A stretch of 34,063 nucleotides of DNA, taken from contig JANLGA010000003.1 in assembly GCA_024653225.1 (NCBI GenBank), positions 1 to 34,063 on the forward strand, given 5' to 3'. Shown here in pieces: positions 15,796-22,701 of this stretch. The notes beneath the pieces were generated by a model. That model searched no databases, was not told the DNA's origin, and was given only the letters and a program-made list of their open reading frames with translations. The translations under genes and the position numbers were made by a program. The stretch is from Bacillota bacterium (GTDB taxonomy: Bacteria > Bacillota > Sulfobacillia > JABLXB01). Position 1 is the stretch's first letter, and each line of letters opens with the position of its first letter.

Positions 15796-16491
15796 TTGTT
15801 GACTAGGGCCGAGTTGAGAAAGATGATCGATCACACGGCGCTCAAGCCGTGGGTGGGCAGGGACGAGGTGCTCAAACTGTGCGGTGAGGCCAGGGAGAGG
15901 GACTTCGCCACCGTGTTCATCAACAGCTGCTGGGTCCCGCTGGCGGTGCGGGAATTGCGGGGCTCGCCCGTCAAGGTGGGCACCACCATCGGGTTTCCCC
16001 TCGGGGCCTGCATGACTTCCGTAAAGGTGTTTGAGGCGGTGGAGGCGGTCAGGGCGGGCGCCGGCGAGGTTGATATGGTGATGAACATCGGCGCCCTCAA
16101 GGACGGCGACTCGGAGTCGGCGCTGAACGACATGAGGGCGGTCGTCGAGGCCGCAAGGGCCGAGGCCGCCCGGGCGGGCGTTGAAGTAGTGGTGAAGGTA
16201 ATAATCGAGACCTGCTACCTCGACGACGCCCACAAGGTGTTGGCGTCCAAACTTGTCGTGCAGGCGGGCGCCGATTTCGTCAAGACCTCGACGGGTTTCG
16301 GCTCCGGGGGAGCGACGGTGGAAGACGTGCGCCTGATATCATCGGTCGTGGCGGGCAGGGCCCGCGTCAAGGCCGCGGGCGGCATCCAGACGCTTTCCCA
16401 GGCGAAGGCGCTCATCGAGGCGGGGGCGTCGAGGCTGGGAACCAGCAGGGGAGTGGCGCTCGACGACGAAATGGGGGCGACCACGGCGTGA
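15796..16491 (+). CDS. deoC: Deoxyribose-phosphate aldolase (DeoC), catalytically complete
   Basis: This 231-residue class I aldolase splits 2-deoxy-D-ribose 5-phosphate into glyceraldehyde 3-phosphate and acetaldehyde. All catalytic elements are present: MIDHTALKP at the start, TIGFPLGACMTSVKVFEA, Asp93 in GEVDMVMNIG, KVIIETCYL, the Schiff-base Lys163 in DFVKTSTGFGSGGATVEDV, and Lys192 in RVKAAGGIQT. TTG 15796 is chosen because agggaggg lies 7 nt upstream; neighbouring TTGs at 15790 and 15799 are possible. The stop overlaps the transketolase start (GTGA). Placement behind the GRE activase suggests it consumes the GRE product, which would then be a 2-deoxy sugar phosphate. Confidence 0.9.
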   Translation: MLTRAELRKMIDHTALKPWVGRDEVLKLCGEARERDFATVFINSCWVPLAVRELRGSPVKVGTTIGFPLGACMTSVKVFEAVEAVRAGAGEVDMVMNIGALKDGDSESALNDMRAVVEAARAEAARAGVEVVVKVIIETCYLDDAHKVLASKLVVQAGADFVKTSTGFGSGGATVEDVRLISSVVAGRARVKAAGGIQTLSQAKALIEAGASRLGTSRGVALDDEMGATTA

Positions 16492-17339
16492 CTGGGCTCT
16501 CGGCGGGCGACCTGGAACGACTGAAGACGATCGCGGCGAGGATACGGCGCAAGTCCCTAGTGTTGATTTTCAACAGGGGATCCGGTCACCCCGGGGGTTC
16601 GCTCTCGTGCGCCGACATCCTGGCGGTCCTCTACGGGGGATACATGTACGTGGACCCGGCTCGACCCGATATGAGAGGAAGGGACCATTTCGTCCTGTGC
16701 AAGGGGCACGCCTCGATGGCGCTGTACGCCGCCTTGTCGGAGGCGGGATTCCTTCCTGATGACATCACTTCACTGCCCCCGGACCACCAGTATCTGCAAG
16801 GCCATCCCGACCGGTGGAAGACCCCCGGGGTCGAGATGTCCACCGGTTCCCTCGGCCAGGGATTGTCGGTCGCCCTGGGTATGGCGCTCGCGGCCCGGCT
16901 CGACGGCTGCGGCGGTCGCGTTTTCGCGCTCCTGGGGGACGGCGAGCTCGATGAGGGTCAGGTCTGGGAGGCGGCCATGGCCGCAGCGAACTACCGGGTT
17001 GACAACCTTGTCGCGATCGTTGACAGGAACGGGCTGCAGATCATGGGGAGGACCGGTGAAGTCATGGAGACCGAGCCGCTCTCCGCGAAGTGGTCGGCGT
17101 TCGGATGGAACGTCGTGGAAGTAGACGGAAACGACCCGGGAGCGGTGTGGGAGGCGCTCGACCTCGCGAGGAGCGTGACGGGGAGGCCCTCCGTCCTTCT
17201 GGCGAAAACGGTGAAGGGCAAGGGTGTGTCCTTCATGGAGGGGCGACCCGAGTGGCACGCGAAGGCCATATCCGCTTCGGAGCTGGAGAGGGCGCTGGCG
17301 GAACTCGAATCACGGGAGAAAGGGGGCGGATGCGAATGA
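16488..17339 (+). CDS. Transketolase, N-terminal (thiamine diphosphate-binding) subunit
   Basis: This 283-residue half-transketolase has the thiamine diphosphate motif GDGELDEGQVWEAAMAAANY ending in NLVAIVDRN. It also has the conserved SGHPGGSLSCADI and CKGHASMALYAALSEAG segments near the N-terminus and STGSLGQGLSVALGMA before the cofactor site. GTG 16488 overlaps the DeoC TGA by 4 nt, so the two are translationally coupled. Split transketolases encoded as adjacent N and C subunits are common in Firmicutes and in catabolic operons. It transfers two-carbon units between ketose and aldose phosphates, linking this pathway to pentose phosphates. Confidence 0.9.
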   Translation: MTGLSAGDLERLKTIAARIRRKSLVLIFNRGSGHPGGSLSCADILAVLYGGYMYVDPARPDMRGRDHFVLCKGHASMALYAALSEAGFLPDDITSLPPDHQYLQGHPDRWKTPGVEMSTGSLGQGLSVALGMALAARLDGCGGRVFALLGDGELDEGQVWEAAMAAANYRVDNLVAIVDRNGLQIMGRTGEVMETEPLSAKWSAFGWNVVEVDGNDPGAVWEALDLARSVTGRPSVLLAKTVKGKGVSFMEGRPEWHAKAISASELERALAELESREKGGGCE

Positions 17340-18301
17340 CGAAGACAGCCGCTCCCCGCGACATCGTGGGCAAGACACTCATCGAACTGGGCCGGGAATA
17401 CCCCGAGCTCGTCGTGCTCGATGCGGACGTGGGTTCCTCGACGCGGTCGGCCGAGTTCGCCGCGGCATTCCCCTCCCGCTTCTTTCAGATGGGTATCGCC
17501 GAAGCCAACATGGCCGGAGTGGCCGCGGGGCTCGCCGCGTCGGGCAAGATTCCCGTGATGGTCGGGTTCGCCGTGTTCGTGACCGCCAAAGCATTCGAAC
17601 AGGTCAGGCAGTCGGTAGCGTGGGCGAACCTGAACGTCAAGATAATCGGCTCACATGCCGGACTCACAGTCGGACTCGATGGTGCGTCTCACCAGGCAGT
17701 CGAGGACGTGGCCATCATGAGGAGCCTCCCGAACATGTGCGTGTTGGACCCGGCGGACGCGGCCGAGACGGAAAGCGCCATCCGGGCGGCGGTCGTGCAC
17801 CGGGGCCCGGTGTACGTGAGGGTCGGGCGGCTGAAGTCGCCCGTGATATACGAAACACCCCCGCGGCTGACCCCCGGAAAGGCCGTCGTGCTGCGGGAAG
17901 GGAAGGACGCGACGATCATCGCCTGCGGCATCATGGTGGCCCGGGCCCTTGAAGCAGCGTCCCTCCTGGATGGGGACGGCATTTCTGTCGGGGTCGTGGA
18001 CATGGCGTCGGTCAAGCCGCTCGACGGAGACTGCGTGGTGGATTGCGCGGGCCGGACGGGCGCCATAGTGACGGCGGAAAACGCTTCGATCGTGGGCGGG
18101 CTGGGCAGCGCCGTGGCCGAGGTGCTGGCCGAGAAGGTTCCGGTTCCCATGGAGCGAATTGGAATACCGGATGTCTTCGGCACGTCGTCGGACCCGGAAA
18201 GGCTCATGGAACGGTACGGAATGACCGCGGAACACGTGCGGTCCGCCGTCACCCGGGTAATGGCGCGGAAGCGTGCTCAGAGGGGAAGGGACAATGGGTA
18301 G
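17330..18301 (+). CDS. Transketolase, C-terminal (pyrimidine-binding) subunit
   Basis: This 323-residue partner of the preceding gene contains VLDADVGSSTRSAEFAAAFP at the N-terminus, the catalytic glutamate region FFQMGIAEANMAGVAAGLA, SHAGLTVGLDGASHQAVED in the middle, and the C-terminal transketolase domain ending near VPMERIGIPDVFG. ATG 17330 overlaps the upstream gene by 10 nt and has agggggc just before it; ATG 17336 is an alternative. Both halves are complete, so the pair should assemble into an active enzyme. A 1-deoxyxylulose-5-phosphate synthase role is unlikely because those are single-chain and longer. Confidence 0.9.
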   Translation: MRMTKTAAPRDIVGKTLIELGREYPELVVLDADVGSSTRSAEFAAAFPSRFFQMGIAEANMAGVAAGLAASGKIPVMVGFAVFVTAKAFEQVRQSVAWANLNVKIIGSHAGLTVGLDGASHQAVEDVAIMRSLPNMCVLDPADAAETESAIRAAVVHRGPVYVRVGRLKSPVIYETPPRLTPGKAVVLREGKDATIIACGIMVARALEAASLLDGDGISVGVVDMASVKPLDGDCVVDCAGRTGAIVTAENASIVGGLGSAVAEVLAEKVPVPMERIGIPDVFGTSSDPERLMERYGMTAEHVRSAVTRVMARKRAQRGRDNG

Positions 18302-19229
18302 CAGGGACGCCGGACTCCTGGCGAAGATCGCTGCGTGGTATTACGAGGACGGCCTGACGCAAGAGGAAATAGCCCGCAGGAGCAGGGTATCCAGGCCGAG
18401 CGTTTCGAGGTTGTTGTCCCAGGCGCGAGAGATGGGAATAGTACAGGTCAAGGTGGCGTATCCGCTTTCCCAGGCAAAGGAGCTCGAACGCAGGCTTGAG
18501 AAGACCTTCGGCCTGAAGGAGGCCATAGTCGCCGACACATCCGGCTCGGGGTCGTTGCCCCTGGTACGCACGCTCGGAGCGGCCGCCGCAGAGTACCTCG
18601 AACGCGTCCTGGACGAGAACGACGTTCTCGGCGTATCCTGGGGGAACACGCTGTACCACGTGATCCAGTCGCTGGAACCGCGGCCCATGGAGCGCCTCAC
18701 GATCGTGCAGCTATGCGGCGGACTGGCCCCGGTGTGGGAGGCGACGGACTCGGCGGACCTAGTGCGGAAGATGGCCGCCGTGTACGGCGCCAGGGCCTAC
18801 CTCTTGCAGGGACCGCTGCTGCTGGGGTCGGAAGAGGAGTACAGGTACCTGGCGTCCAATCCCGCGATCGCCCTCACGCTCGACAAGATGAAGGACGTCA
18901 ACGTGGCGGTGGTGGGCATCGGGGCGCTCGAGGACTCGGTGTTCATGAGGAACAACATGCTCTCCCCGGAACAGGTTGAAGCCCTGCGTGCGACCGGCGC
19001 TGTCGGCGACATCTGCTCCCGGTTCATCGGACCGGACGGCCGGGAGGTGGACGCGACCTTCATTGGGCCGATGCTGGCGATACGGATGGAGGAACTGTGC
19101 CGCGTGGAGCATGTGGTGGCGGTGGCGGGCGGCCCGCGCAAGATCGCCGCACTGAGGGCCGCCTTGCTCACTGGGGCGATTGACGTTGTGATCACCGACA
19201 CGGATACAGCGGCCGGCATAGTAGCCTGA
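18294..19229 (+). CDS. SorC/DeoR-type sugar-responsive transcriptional regulator
   Basis: This 311-residue DNA-binding regulator has an N-terminal helix-turn-helix (WYYEDGLTQEEIARRSRVSR then PSVSRLLSQAREMGIV). It is followed by the SorC sugar-binding domain with LGVSWGNTLYHVIQSL and VVGIGALEDSVF, and C-terminal VVAVAGGPRKIAALRAAL. SorC-family members usually bind a phosphorylated sugar intermediate of the operon they control. ATG 18294 overlaps the transketolase stop by 8 nt and has aggggaagg. Being last but one in the operon it is probably autoregulated with it. The inducer would be a good clue to the pathway. Confidence 0.9.
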   Translation: MGSRDAGLLAKIAAWYYEDGLTQEEIARRSRVSRPSVSRLLSQAREMGIVQVKVAYPLSQAKELERRLEKTFGLKEAIVADTSGSGSLPLVRTLGAAAAEYLERVLDENDVLGVSWGNTLYHVIQSLEPRPMERLTIVQLCGGLAPVWEATDSADLVRKMAAVYGARAYLLQGPLLLGSEEEYRYLASNPAIALTLDKMKDVNVAVVGIGALEDSVFMRNNMLSPEQVEALRATGAVGDICSRFIGPDGREVDATFIGPMLAIRMEELCRVEHVVAVAGGPRKIAALRAALLTGAIDVVITDTDTAAGIVA

Positions 19230-19272
19230 GGGAGACCCGGCGAGGGCCGGCCCGCGTGGAGGAGTGTCCGAT

Positions 19273-19926
19273 ATGCCCGAGAGAGCGTCGAGAGTGAGTC
19301 CCGCGGTCGCGCTCGGCCGCGAGGTAGTGGAGAGGGAAGCGCGGGCGCTTCTGGACATGGCGGAGAAGATCGGACCCGAGTTCGAGCGGGCGGTCACCCT
19401 GTTGAGTGAATGCGAGGGCAAGGTGGTCGTCACCGGGATGGGGAAATCGGGCCTGATCTGCAGGAAGATCGCCGCGACACTCTCGAGCCTGGGCACCCCG
19501 GCCCTTTTCTTGCACGCCGGCGATGCGCTGCACGGCGACTCGGGCGTCCTGGCGGAGGAAGACGTGGTATTGGCGGTCTCTCACAGCGGGGAGACCGCGG
19601 AATTGTTGGCGCTCCTGCCCCTCATACGGAGTGCCGGCTCCAAGATCATAAGCATTTCGGGAAACCTCGACTGTTCACTCGCGCGCTCCGCGGATGTCGC
19701 CCTGTGCACGGGGGTGGGCACGGAAGCGGACCCGAGGGGTTTGGCGCCCACCAGCAGCAGCACCGCGACGCTCGCCCTCGGCGACGCGCTGGCCCTGTGC
19801 GTGGCGGAGGCGGACGGATTCACGGCCGACGACTTCCACGCCTTTCACCCGGGCGGGTCGCTCGGGAAGGCGTTGTCGCGTGGCCGCGATAACGCGGGAC
19901 GACCCGGCGCCGGGGCCGGGTCGTGA
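19273..19926 (+). CDS. SIS-domain sugar-phosphate isomerase (KdsD/GutQ/KpsF-like, no CBS domains)
   Basis: This 217-residue SIS-fold isomerase resembles arabinose-5-phosphate isomerases. It contains VVVTGMGKSGLICRKIAATL, SSLGTPALFLHAGDALHGD, ISGNLDCSLARSADV, the TSSSTATLALGDALA segment and the C-terminal FHAFHPGGSLGKAL, which is diagnostic for KdsD/GutQ/KpsF. E. coli KdsD and GutQ are about 320-330 residues because of a CBS pair; this protein stops right after the SIS domain, as many catabolic homologues do. ATG 19273 has ggaggag at 8 nt; GTG 19264 overlaps that site. The expected reaction is D-ribulose 5-phosphate to D-arabinose 5-phosphate, consistent with a pentitol or pentose-phosphate pathway. 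Confidence 0.82.
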   Translation: MPERASRVSPAVALGREVVEREARALLDMAEKIGPEFERAVTLLSECEGKVVVTGMGKSGLICRKIAATLSSLGTPALFLHAGDALHGDSGVLAEEDVVLAVSHSGETAELLALLPLIRSAGSKIISISGNLDCSLARSADVALCTGVGTEADPRGLAPTSSSTATLALGDALALCVAEADGFTADDFHAFHPGGSLGKALSRGRDNAGRPGAGAGS

Positions 19927-19945
19927 GATGGCGGCCGGAAAAACG

Positions 19946-19994
19946 GGCAGGGCCCGGGCCCTGCCGGCTCGGGTAGCCGGCGCGTGACTACCCG
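19946..19994. terminator. Bidirectional terminator region between convergent genes
   Basis: A perfect 20-bp palindrome (19946-19965, ggcag-ggcccgggcc-ctgcc) is preceded by aaaa. It is followed by a second stem, cgggtag (19970-19976) with ctacccg (19988-19994). Rightward and leftward genes end on either side (19926 and 19988), so the palindrome can stop transcription from both. Another stem (acgacccggc / gccgggtcgt, 19899-19924) lies in the last codons of the isomerase gene. Confidence 0.6.
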
Positions 19995-20575
19995 TTGTAC
20001 CTCGCCGATGCCCGATCGTCGCCCTCCGGCCGAGGCCCGCTCTCGTGGCCCGGCGACCCCGGGTCCGCCTGCGCAGGTGTCTCCGGCCGGAACAACGGGA
20101 CCACGACCCTGAGGCTGGTTTCCCCGGTTATCTCGGCCGCGAGCGTGGCGCCGACCTCGACCTCCACGCCGTCTCCAGCACCCGTTATCGCCGCTCCTCG
20201 GCACTCCGGCCCCTTGACGACGGAGACTGCCACGCCCATGTCGGCGAATTTCTCGGGCCCGACCGGATTGACGGGGATTTCTACCGTCGCCACGACCGGC
20301 TGCTTTGCGATGGCCGTGTCGTCGCCGCGCACGTACCACACGTGCACGTCGAACTGCCCGGTCGCGAGGACCGTGACTCCATTTTGGGACGGGGCTATGT
20401 TGATCTCGCCGACCCTGAAATCCGTTGCCACCGTCCCCAGCACCTTCTTGACCTCCCCGAGGCCGGAGAAACTCACTACGCCGCGGGCCTCTCCCTCGCC
20501 CCGGCCGTACACCGCCCTCGTGATTATCTCCTTGTAATCCTCTCCCGTGGCTCCCCTCGCGCCAATCACGCTCAT
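19988..20575 (-). CDS. CotE-like spore coat protein (second of a tandem pair)
   Basis: This 195-residue protein has the CotE-family opening DYKEIITRAVYGRG, then VLGTVATDFRVG and the hallmark GQFDVHVWYVRGDDTAIAK of the outer-coat morphogenetic protein CotE. The C-terminal roughly 35 residues are Pro/Gly/acidic (RPETPAQADPGSPGHES), a low-complexity tail like those of coat proteins. ATG 20575 has gggaaggtggg on the minus strand. It lies 44 bp after the related gene at 20620-21123 and is probably cotranscribed with it. It would assemble around the forespore from the mother cell. The assignment rests on motif order, not a full alignment. Confidence 0.7.
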   Translation of the reverse strand: MSVIGARGATGEDYKEIITRAVYGRGEGEARGVVSFSGLGEVKKVLGTVATDFRVGEINIAPSQNGVTVLATGQFDVHVWYVRGDDTAIAKQPVVATVEIPVNPVGPEKFADMGVAVSVVKGPECRGAAITGAGDGVEVEVGATLAAEITGETSLRVVVPLFRPETPAQADPGSPGHESGPRPEGDDRASARYNG

Positions 20576-20619
20576 ATGCCCACCTTCCCCGGCGTCCTCC
20601 CATCTGCGGTCGGCGCGCG

Positions 20620-21123
20620 TCAGTCCGGCGCGACCTGCACCGCAACCTTCGTCTCGGCTATGACCTCTGCTCGAAGCTCGAAACGGACACCGACCCTCAC
20701 GGCGCCGTCCCCGTGGGGGTCCACGAACGTGCATTCGGGATGCTGAGTCAGGGCCAGCCTGGCTTTCACCTCGTTACCGGCGGGGGGACTGGACATCGTC
20801 ATCGGCAGCAGTTCCGACACCGTCACCCTGTCCTTCAACACGGCCGTGTCCATGCGGTCGTTATACGAGTACCACACGTTGATGTCGAAAGAGCCGCCGA
20901 CCGGCACGCTCAGGTCGTCGCTTGTCGGGAGGATCATTTCCCGAGGCTCCGGCAGGGTCACCCGTGTGATCGCAGTCCCGAGGATCCGGGAGAGCGACTG
21001 GTCTTCCGGGAGCCTGAGTACCCTCGCGTACTGGAAGCACTTGTCGCCGACACCGCACACCGCCTTCGTGATGATTTCCCGGGTCACGTACAGCCCCGGT
21101 CTCCGACCCGCAGTCTCCGGCAA
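20620..21123 (-). CDS. CotE-like spore coat protein (first of a tandem pair)
   Basis: This 167-residue protein is closer to classic CotE than its neighbour. It has TREIITKAVCGVGDKCFQY at the N-terminus, LSRILGTAITRVTL, and SFDINVWYSYNDRMDTAVLK, followed by the conserved DRVTVSELLP strand. Bacillus CotE is about 180 residues. TTG 21123 is supported by gaggag at about 9 nt spacing on the minus strand. A possible sporulation-type promoter lies upstream at 21175-21182. Two CotE-type genes in a row imply division of labour in coat assembly and are good evidence that the organism forms spores. Confidence 0.75.
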   Translation of the reverse strand: MPETAGRRPGLYVTREIITKAVCGVGDKCFQYARVLRLPEDQSLSRILGTAITRVTLPEPREMILPTSDDLSVPVGGSFDINVWYSYNDRMDTAVLKDRVTVSELLPMTMSSPPAGNEVKARLALTQHPECTFVDPHGDGAVRVGVRFELRAEVIAETKVAVQVAPD

Positions 21124-21174
21124 GTCCGCTCACTCCTCGAAGAAGGATGACCTTGAATCCTTCGATGTTACAAC

Positions 21175-21182
21175 ATAGTATG
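21175..21182 (-). promoter_or_regulatory. Possible sigma-E-like -10 element for the CotE pair
   Basis: On the minus strand the sequence CATACTAT lies about 50 nt before the TTG start of the first CotE-like gene. It matches the sigma-E -10 consensus CATACAMT at all but one position. A -35 element 14 nt upstream (gtcgcaac) matches the consensus only partly. The location upstream of coat genes makes it plausible, but the short motif alone is weak evidence. Confidence 0.4.
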
Positions 21183-21240
21183 AGGCCGGCGAAACCGTTG
21201 CGACATGGTGCGGGGGTCGGAAACCGGGCGTTCGAGCGTG

Positions 21241-21249
21241 TGCTATAAT
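21241..21249 (+). promoter_or_regulatory. Extended -10 promoter for the MATE gene
   Basis: TGcTATAAT is a perfect extended -10 (TG at 21241-21242, TATAAT at 21244-21249), placed 43 bp before the MATE start codon. No convincing -35 is present at 16-18 bp, which extended -10 promoters do not strictly need. Confidence 0.6.
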
Positions 21250-21291
21250 GGTGCTGTACACGGGCATAGCGCCGAGATCGAGAGGTAGAGT

Positions 21292-22701
21292 ATGCAACAG
21301 GGTCACGGTATCAGGGATTTCACCACCGGCGACGTCATGGGACACCTCATCAGGTTCTCAATCCCCCTCTTCCTCGGGAACGTCCTGCAGGCACTGTACA
21401 ACACCGTGGACAGCGTGTGGGTCGGAAGATTCTTGGGCCGGGAGGCACTCGGGGCGGTCTCCCTGAGTTTCCCCATAACGTTCACGCTCATTTCCCTCGC
21501 GGTCGGCTTCTCGACGGCTACGACCGTACTCGTCTCCCAGTACTTCGGTGCCGGCGACGTCCGGATGGTGCGGAGGACGGTCTTCACGTCGGTCGCCTTC
21601 ATCGGGTCGATCGGGGTCGCGATGTCGCTCGTCGGGCTCGCCGCGCATCGGCCCATTCTCAGGCTGATTGACACCCCCGGAGACGTCATGGATATGGCCT
21701 CGGGTTACCTGGCTATATATTCGTCCGGGCTCGTGTTCACTTTCCTCTACAATGTGCTCGGCGCGATCTACCGCGGGCTGGGCGACTCCCGTACGCCCGT
21801 GACCGTCCTCGCCTATGCCACGGTCCTGAACATGATACTCGACCCGTTGATGATATTCGGGGTGTTCCCCTTCCCCAGGATGGAAGTGGCGGGGGCCGCG
21901 TGGGCGACGGTCATTTCGCAGGCGCTATCGGTCGTCTTGCTCTTCGCGTTCACGAGGTCCGTCGCGGTCTCCCCCGGCCGCGGGGCACCCGCCGCCGGGA
22001 CGTCGGCGCTTGACTGGTCGCTCGTCCGGCCGTTAGTGAGGATAGGGCTGCCCGCCGGCGCCCAGCAGGCACTAGTGGCGTTGAGCGGGGTGACGGTCTC
22101 GTGGATAGTGAACTCGTTCGGGTCGGCGGTGCTCGCGGCCTACGGCGCGGGGGTGCGACTCGACCAGTTCGCGCTGATGCCTTCCATGTCGATCTCGATG
22201 GCGGTCTCGGCGCTGACCGGCCAGAACATGGGCGCGGGGAGACTCGACAGGGTGAAGGAGACCGTCGCGGCGGCGAGCGGGCTGGCCTCGGCGATAGCCG
22301 CGTGCGTCAGCGCCGTCGCCCTGGGGCTCCCCGGGGTCGTGCTGAGCCTGTTCACAGCGGACCCGGAGGTCATGGCAGTGGGAACGGTATACCTCAGGGT
22401 CGTCGCGCTATCGTATATACCGTTCGCTCTCATGTTCGTCACGAACGGCGTGATCAGGGGGGCCGGCGACACGCTGCCCACCATGCTGAACACCCTCGCA
22501 TCGCTCTGGCTCGTCAGGGTGCCGCTCGCCTGGGCCTTGTCCAGGATTCCCCGACTCGGCAGCACGGGGATATGGGTGGGCATCGCCCTCGGCCAGGTGG
22601 CCGGCATGGCGTTGAGCAGAGCCTACTACGCCACCGGCAGGTGGAAAGGCAAGGCCGTCGCGCAGAGGTTGCCCGGCGAGCCTTCTCCGCCGGACCCATG
22701 A
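21292..22701 (+). CDS. MATE-family multidrug/toxin exporter
   Basis: This 469-residue, 12-helix exporter uses a Na+ or H+ gradient to extrude cationic compounds. It has family landmarks in order: FSIPLFLGNVLQALYNTVDS in the first helix, GREALGAVSLSFP, LVSQYFGAGD, GAIYRGLGDSRTP, then in the second half GLPAGAQQALVA, MSISMAVSALTGQNMGAGR and GVIRGAGDTLPTMLNT. ATG 21292 has gagaggtag upstream and a good extended -10 promoter. Its last 294 bp are also covered in antisense by the leftward MFS ORF. The C-terminus is charged and reaches the cytoplasm normally, so this gene looks intact. Confidence 0.9.
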   Translation: MQQGHGIRDFTTGDVMGHLIRFSIPLFLGNVLQALYNTVDSVWVGRFLGREALGAVSLSFPITFTLISLAVGFSTATTVLVSQYFGAGDVRMVRRTVFTSVAFIGSIGVAMSLVGLAAHRPILRLIDTPGDVMDMASGYLAIYSSGLVFTFLYNVLGAIYRGLGDSRTPVTVLAYATVLNMILDPLMIFGVFPFPRMEVAGAAWATVISQALSVVLLFAFTRSVAVSPGRGAPAAGTSALDWSLVRPLVRIGLPAGAQQALVALSGVTVSWIVNSFGSAVLAAYGAGVRLDQFALMPSMSISMAVSALTGQNMGAGRLDRVKETVAAASGLASAIAACVSAVALGLPGVVLSLFTADPEVMAVGTVYLRVVALSYIPFALMFVTNGVIRGAGDTLPTMLNTLASLWLVRVPLAWALSRIPRLGSTGIWVGIALGQVAGMALSRAYYATGRWKGKAVAQRLPGEPSPPDP

